Shown here in pieces: positions 58,480 to 64,000 of a stretch of DNA of 64,000 nt. The translations under genes were made by a program, and so were the position numbers. Origin of the DNA: Halicephalobus mephisto. Its lineage: Eukaryota; Nematoda; Chromadorea; Rhabditida; Panagrolaimidae. Position 1 is the stretch's first letter, and each line of letters starts with the position of its first letter. The stretch covers positions 1 through 64,000 of the forward strand of contig SWDT01000149.1 in the NCBI GenBank assembly GCA_009193035.1. Direction: 5' to 3'. The notes beneath the pieces are model-generated. The model saw only the letters and a program-made list of their open reading frames with translations, was not told the origin of the DNA and did not search any database.

Positions 58480-58770
58480 TGATCTTTATTCAACAACAAG
58501 CCAAGACGATAATTATTTATCACAGAAGAAAATTGAAGATCTTATTCATAGGTTACAGTATTCTATACTCTTTGATATTCAGGCCATCTCTTCAGGTTTT
58601 TTTTCTAGTCTAGTTCCTATCCTAGTACTGATCTTTGCTCAACAAAGCAAGACGATAAATATATTTCTTACATTCGCGAAAGACAATTGAAAATCTTACT
58701 CATACCCCTCTACAATATTCTATACTCTCTGATATTCAGGTCTTTTTTCTAGTCTAGTTCCTGTCCTAAC
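58480..58770. repeat. Direct duplication of a roughly 145-bp repeat also found elsewhere
   Basis: AAGCMAGACGATAAT...GAAGATCTTA...ACAGTATTCTATACTC...TGATATTCAGG...TCTAGTCTAGTTCCT occurs twice in tandem. Related single copies lie at about 40500-40640 and, reversed, at 12965-13045. Confidence 0.65.
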
Positions 58771-58904
58771 ACTGATAAAATTCACTTTTGATTTTTTAAA
58801 TAAAACAATAATATAGTTCAAAATTGGACGTCTTTTAAGTTTAAAAATACTTTTTTGAAACTGATAAAAAACAAGAATTAAACAACTAAATAATTTTATA
58901 AATG

Positions 58905-59125
58905 TTTAAAACGTCATGAGAGAACGGACTCTCGACGCGAAAGTTCCTGAGAAATACGGTAGTCCTTTCGTCTTGTTTTTTAGTATTCTTTGTAAAACAG
59001 GAAATTTTGATATCGATAAAAAATAAAAAATTAAAAGGTTGAAAAATTTTATGTTTAAAACGTCATGAAAGAACGGACTCTCGACGCGAAAGTTTCTGAG
59101 AGATACGGTAGTCCTTTCGCATTGT
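58905..59125. repeat. Direct repeat pair
   Basis: AAAACGTCATGARAGAACGG, ACTCTCGACGCGAAAGTT and CTGAGARATACGGTAGTCCT recur in order at about 58908 and 59056, with diverged sequence between the copies. Confidence 0.65.
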
Positions 59126-59439
59126 TTTTTTGTATGATGAATGATTTTTTATATCATAAAAAGTCTTGATGTCTTGTACACTAGTTTAGTGCTGTGGCAG
59201 AAGCAATAGTTCAGTGGTCAAAATTCCGAACAAAAATGAGAAACTTCAAAGTTCCGACTCCAATCGCCGTCGTTGTCAAATCGCCATCAACGATGGTCTA
59301 CGAGTCGGAAATAACATTCTGCAATCAATATAACTTTATTCTGCGTAACAAAGAATAGAGTCGTTACGGGTTGTAACATCGAAGAGTTTTTGAAATAAAA
59401 AATCCGAAAAAAATTGTGCTTCAAACTCCGATTGTCAAC

Positions 59440-59820
59440 TTCGATAATATCAAGTTCGAACTCAACATTAAAAGTCAGAAATTGCGATTGAAGTTGATAT
59501 TCAAAGTCTGAGGTTGAAGTTCAAAACAAAAATTCAAAGTCAAAAATTAAGATTGAAGTTGATATTCAAAGTCCGAGGTTAAAGTTCGAAATCAAAGTTG
59601 ACAGAGTTTGAGATTGAAGTTCGAAATCAAAGTTGATGATCGTAATTTGAGGTTAAAGTTGATAATCAAAGTTCGAATCAAAGTTGATAATCATAATTTA
59701 AGGTTAAAGTTGATAATCAAAGTTCGGAATCAAAGTCAATTATCGTAATTTGAGGCTAAAGTTGATAATCGAAGTTCGAAATCAAAGTTGATGATCAGAG
59801 TTTGAGGTTGAAATTTGGAC
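59440..59820. repeat. Imperfect minisatellite built on GTTGATAATCAAAGTTCGAAATC
   Basis: More than ten interleaved copies of AAGTTGATAATCAAAG, TTCGAAATCAAAG and TTTGAGGTTGAAG. Units of about 16-50 bp drift in sequence, and a stretch just before it (59250-59440) shows the same theme. Confidence 0.7.
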
Positions 59821-60108
59821 TTTTCGTCCTAAAACGCGGTTTGTGGCTTATGTTTTAATTCGAAAAAATCAGATATCAAGTTTTGTCAATTTCGATAGGA
59901 TTTTTGAAATATAAAAATCTACAAATGCTATCTTAAGACGAAAAATTCAAATTCCGATTTCGGACTCTGTCAACTTTCATAACGCCGAGCAGTGGTCCCG
60001 ACACGAAAGTGAGTCTTTCGCAACTCTCAGTGCTGTTTCGTTTCATTCATTTTAGTTCTTGATTTCCTGTCGTTTTCATTTTTGTTTTTTTACATTTTGT
60101 TACTCAAG

Positions 60109-63100
60109 ATGGCTACAACGATTCCGGGATCTCTCGTCAACAAAACCAAGAAACAGTTTCTTGGAATGGCCGCTCCTGCAGGTTATGTCGCAGGTGTAGG
60201 TCGAGGTGCTACTGGATTCACGACCAGGTCCGACATTGGTCCTGCTCGAGATGCGGATGCTCCTCCAATGGCTGAAGCAATGGCAGCCGCCGCCGCGAAG
60301 AAACCTAAACTCGATGAAGACGTCGAGGACAACACTCCAGAAACCGAAGACTACAATGATTCCAACTTCGATGCTTTCGAAGGATACAGCGAAAGATTAT
60401 TCTCCAAAGATCCTTATGATGAAGAAGACGAGGAAGCTGATGAGGTTTACCACGCTGTGGACGTGAGGATGGATGAAAGAAGACGACTCCAAAGGTGGGT
60501 TCATATATCAACTTTTAAAATCCCACTGATATGGCAGAACAACTTGTTTTCGAAGGGTTATTTGGATGTTAGTTGAAATTTTTAGGGCATTTATTAATAG
60601 TTTCATATATAAAAATCGGTCCTCGAAAATAAGTAAAGGGTCAGGCATCCTATTTACCCAAATTCAAAATTCCCTAGATCTGGACAGAATATAGTTCCAA
60701 AAAACCAAACTTCTAAATCATCGCATAGAGTACTTTTGTGAAAAATTTCTTTTTTTGCTTTTATAATAGTGATTGTTTTTTCAGAGAGGAAAAATACCGA
60801 CAAGCAGTTGAAAAACTCCGAAAAGAACAACCAAAAATCCAACAACAATTCAGTGATTTGAAAAGGAAATTGGCTGAAGTTTCTGAAGAAGAATGGGCCG
60901 CGATCCCAGAAGTCGGAGACGCCAGAAACAAGGATAAACGAAATCCTCGAGCCGAGAAATTCACACCTGTTCCAGACTCGATTATCGCAATGAATATGGG
61001 TACGAATCAAGTATCCAGTATCATGGATCATAGAGTTCAGTCTGGATTGATGACTTCGATGGGATCTGGCATGACTTCCACGTTCTCTGGATTCGCGACT
61101 CCAATGGCTCAAGCTTTCTCCGGAATCAAAACATCACTGAATTCCGGAACTTCGACGGATTTGGATTTGCAGAAAATCGGACAAGCAAGAAATCGGCTGA
61201 TGGATATTCGACTAAATCAGGTAAGAACAATATCATGTAGTTGACCGTAGTTGTGAGTATCGAATGATGACAGTTAGCTGTGTGACGCGCGACTCCTAGC
61301 TATCTGGATCTCTTCGGAGCAAAATTGGGATCGAGAAATTGAAGATCTTGGTTTTGATTGAGATTGTTTGGGGGAAATTACAAAACACTGCCGGGTGGCT
61401 GCACCAGATATTGTTCATGTTGAAGCTTTGGCAGTTGTTTTACACTTTTTTAAATATCCCACTTTCAATATCCAGACATAGTTATTGTAGTAAAAGTCTG
61501 CTTTGCGGATGATCACAAAGTTTTCAATCTGACGATAGTTATGTCGTTGAACTACAAAAAGCGTTGAATTAATTTACTAATAATTCATTTCCAGGCTTCC
61601 GATTCTGTCTCTGGACAAACAGTTGTCGATCCTAAAGGTTACTTGACAAGTCTTCAGTCGATGATTCCTCAATATGGTGGTGATGTGAACGATGTCAAGA
61701 AAGCTAGACAACTCCTCAAATCTGTGAGAGAAACGAATCCAAAACATCCGCCTAGTTGGATTGCTTCAGCTTCTCTAGAAGCTACTGTGGGCAAGATTCA
61801 AGTGGCAAGAAACCTTATTCTTGAAGGTTGTCATGAAAACCCGACTAGTGAAGAACTTTGGCTTGAAGCTGTTCGTCTTCATCCGCCAGAAGAAGGCAAG
61901 AAAATTGTTGCTACTGCTGTAACTCATAAGAGAAATTCTGTCAAGATTTGGCTCAAAGCTGCAGAGTTGGAAACTGAAAGAAAAGCGAAACAGAAAGTTT
62001 TACGAAAAGCCCTTGAAAATTTACCCAAATCAGTTCAACTGTGGAAAGCTGCTGTTGATCTTGAAGATGCAGAAGATGCTAGATTACTTTTAACAAGAGC
62101 AGTTGAATGTTGTCCTGCAAGTGTGGAATTATGGTTGGCATTGGCGAAATTGGAAACATATGAAAATGCTCGTAAAGTTTTGAACAAAGCTCGTGAACAT
62201 AATCCTGCAGATAGACATATTTGGATATCAGCTGCACGATTAGAAGAAACTAGAGGAGAAGCAAATAAGGTCGAGATTATGGTTTCTCGAGCTATTAGTT
62301 CGTTAACAGCAAATAAAGTTGAAATTAATAGAAAACAATGGATGGAAGATGCTATTGATGCTGAAAAAGCTGGATGTAAATTAACTGCTCAAGCAATTAT
62401 TAAAAATGTTATGTCTATTGGAGTTGAAGAAGAAGATAGGAAACATACATGGATGGAAGATGCAGAATGGTTTATAAGTGAAAAAGCGCCTGAATGTGCT
62501 AGAGCTGTTTATGCATTTACGCTTAATGTCTTTAATAAGAAAAAAGGAATATGGAGATCAGCAATATTGTTCGAGAAAGAACATGGAACAGTTCAATCTT
62601 ATGAGGATTTGTTGAAAAAAGCTACAGAATCATGTCCAAATGCACAAGAATTATGGTTAATGTATGCTAAATCTAGATGGTTGAATGGTGATGTTGTTGG
62701 AGCGAGAACTATTTTATCTAATGCTTTTGAATTTAATCCTGATTCAGAAGATATATGGTTAGCTGCTGTTAAACTTGAATCTGAAAATGGTGAACATGAT
62801 AGAGCAAGAAGATTGTTGGAAAAAGCAAGAAATAAAGCTCCATCAGCAAGAGTTTGGATGAAATCAGCTAAATTGGAATGGTGTTTGGGAGAATTAAAAA
62901 CAGCGAAAGACTTGATTACAGAAGGATTGAGGATGTATCCTGATTTCTCGAAATTTTATATGATGATGGGTCAGATTTTAACACAAGAAGGGAAAATTAA
63001 AGATGCAAGGAATGCTTACCAGGAAGGAACTAAAAAATGTCCTAATTGTATTGAATTGTGGATTCTTCTTGTTAGATTTGAGGAATCTCAAGGACAAGGT

Positions 63101-63649
63101 GTAAAAGCAAGATCGGATTTGGATAAAGCTAGAGTTAAGAATCCTAAAAATGAATTTTTGTGGTTGGAAAACTTTAGAATTGAACTTCGTGAAGGCAAAA
63201 AACAAGTTGCTCAAAGTGTCCTTGCTCGTGGTCTTCAGGAATGTGAAAAATCAGGATTATTATGGGCCGAATCTATATTTATGGAACCAAGACATGCGAG
63301 AGGAACTAAATCAGCAGATGCTTTGAAGAAATGTGATGATAATGTTCATGTTTTATTGGCGGCAACGAAGATGTTATGGTCAGAAAGGAAAATTAAAAAA
63401 GCTAGAGTATGGTTTGAAAGAACAGTTAAATTAGATAAGGATTTTGGAGATGCTTGGGCGTATTTTTACAAATTTGAAAGTATTCATGGAACAGAAGAGG
63501 AAAAAGAAGCAGTTAGAACTAGATGTATTGCAGAAGAACCAAGACATGGGGAAGTTTGGCAATCTGTGGCTAAAGATGTGAAAAATTGGAAGAAAAAAAC
63601 AGCAGAAGTTTTAGAAATGGTTGTGGCAAAATTAGAAGTTCCAAAATGA
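60109..63649 (+). CDS. prp-6: Pre-mRNA processing factor 6 (U4/U6-U5 tri-snRNP)
   Basis: PRP6 bridges U5 and U4/U6 in the spliceosomal tri-snRNP. Exons 60109-60494, 60785-61220 and 61595-63649 give 958 residues. The N-terminal PRP1 domain is clear ([73 protein letters not shown]). It is followed by a long series of HAT/TPR-like helical repeats (about residues 290-950) such as [20 protein letters not shown] and [16 protein letters not shown]. The last exon holds all repeats without interruption. Intron 2 (61221-61594) may host an H/ACA snoRNA. The next gene starts 119 bp after the stop, so this is probably the first gene of an operon. Confidence 0.96.
61318..61447 (+). ncRNA. Candidate intronic H/ACA snoRNA in PRP6 intron 2
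   Basis: The 3' part folds into AAAAC-ACTGCC (61382-61392) paired with GGCAGT-T-GTTTT (61430-61441), immediately followed by ACA (61442-61444), as in an H/ACA tail. Upstream, CAAAA/TTTTG and GATC/GATC can form a 5' hairpin (about 61319-61356), and ACAAAA or AAATTA in the hinge fits the loose H-box ANANNA. The upper stem of the 3' hairpin is short and no target was derived. Confidence 0.3.
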
Positions 63650-63768
63650 TTATTTTGTTAATTTGTGTATTTATAAATGATCTCTAATAGAGGAATATGA
63701 TGATGAGAACGTTTTTAATGCGTTTTAATATTTTTTGTTTTTTTTATTTTTTTTATTTTTATTTTTAG

Positions 63769-63964
63769 ATGAGAAGATTACAGTTATTTCTGCCTTCTTT
63801 GAGACAAATTTCCAGGGTGAATATCAGACAATGTTCGTCAAGTTCAGAAAATCAGGAAATAGCAGAAGTTAAAGGACTTGCTTATAATCATGTTGAGAAG
63901 AAAAAAGGACTTTATAAACCGCAACATAGTATTGAAGAACAAATTAATTATATGAAAAGTCAAG
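63769..63964 (+). CDS. First exon of a mitochondrial protein; gene runs off the right edge
   Basis: ATG at 63769, immediately after TTTTTAG, opens an exon of 65 codons plus one base that ends at a donor (TCAAG|GTTTGT). The start is basic and hydroxylated with no acid residue for over 20 codons (MRRLQLFLPSLRQISRVNIR QCSSSS), a typical mitochondrial presequence. It is followed by EVKGLAYNHVEKKKGLYKPQ and HSIEEQINYMKSQ. The last motif is reminiscent of mitochondrial ribosomal protein S18-type N-terminal regions, but with one exon this is a guess. It is 119 bp downstream of PRP6 and likely co-transcribed. Confidence 0.75.
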
Positions 63965-64000
63965 GTTTGTTTTTTAAAATGTTTTTTTGGGCTTTGTGGA

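Larger units (their letters stand above)
57852..60108. other. Repeat-rich spacer upstream of PRP6
   Basis: No gene seen. It contains the duplication 58480-58770, the pair 58905-59125 and the minisatellite 59440-59820. A tRNA-like A box (TAGCGCAGTGG at 58059) with a weak B box (GTGATTGATTCCC at 58092) suggests a degenerate SINE head. Confidence 0.5.

Noticed and set aside
61260..61340. C/D-box snoRNA (ATGATGA near 61263)
   Set aside because: No CTGA D box at the right distance and no terminal stem.

Overview
The window looks like AT-rich genomic DNA from a rhabditid-type nematode. Most genes carry short introns that open with GT(A/G)AG and close with TTTCAG or TTTTAG. Several gene pairs sit head-to-tail 119-245 bp apart, the spacing expected of trans-spliced operons. 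Two sequences closely resemble the 22-nt nematode SL1 leader, and the recognisable proteins are standard animal orthologues. Exon coordinates were read by hand from splice signals and checked for frame continuity; nothing was run against a database.

Layout. 1-5186 (-): 5' two-thirds of the first half of an ABCB/P-glycoprotein gene, its introns loaded with small inverted-repeat transposons, including a 1.66 kb element with perfect 173-bp arms. 5.2-8.4 kb: minisatellite, TA-flanked MITE and a decayed HSP70-like paralogue. 8451-9226 (-): secreted cysteine-rich protein. 9.8-10.3 kb (+): possible orphan gene. 10.3-16.1 kb: repeats, including a 600-bp palindrome. 16162-19315 (-): SRRT/ARS2 followed by an unrecognised gene, probably an operon. 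19676-21013 (+): MRTO4 followed by a small mitochondrial membrane protein, probably a second operon fired from the same 360-bp divergent promoter. 21322-25060 (+): unusual gene encoding two HSP70-type ATPase modules in one chain. 25426-26330 (+): ER-resident two-domain FKBP ending in KDEL. 26.3-33.7 kb: gene-poor, with a dead mariner, a SINE-like unit and foldback repeats. 33772-40108 (+): Raptor (TORC1) then mitochondrial ERAL1. 40.1-44.1 kb: gene-poor. 44174-45000 (+): small type I membrane protein with an SL1-like relic in its 5' leader. 45478-53854 (-): 1,969-residue secreted EGF/vWA/C-type-lectin protein. 54769-57851 (-): multi-pass membrane protein. 57.9-60.1 kb: repeats. 60109-63964 (+): PRP6 and the first exon of a mitochondrial protein, a third probable operon.

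The recognisable housekeeping set is biased to RNA handling and growth: SRRT (cap-binding/miRNA pathway), MRTO4 (60S assembly), PRP6 (tri-snRNP), ERAL1 (mitoribosome assembly) and Raptor (TORC1). The accessory genes are secreted or membrane proteins that look lineage-restricted.

The observations most worth following are the SL1-like relics in genomic DNA, the double-ATPase HSP70-like gene with its broken copy 14 kb away, the Thr at the position of the Raptor caspase-like Cys, the large vWA/EGF/lectin protein in which only the third vWA keeps a metal-binding motif, and the density of TA-flanked short inverted-repeat elements in introns.
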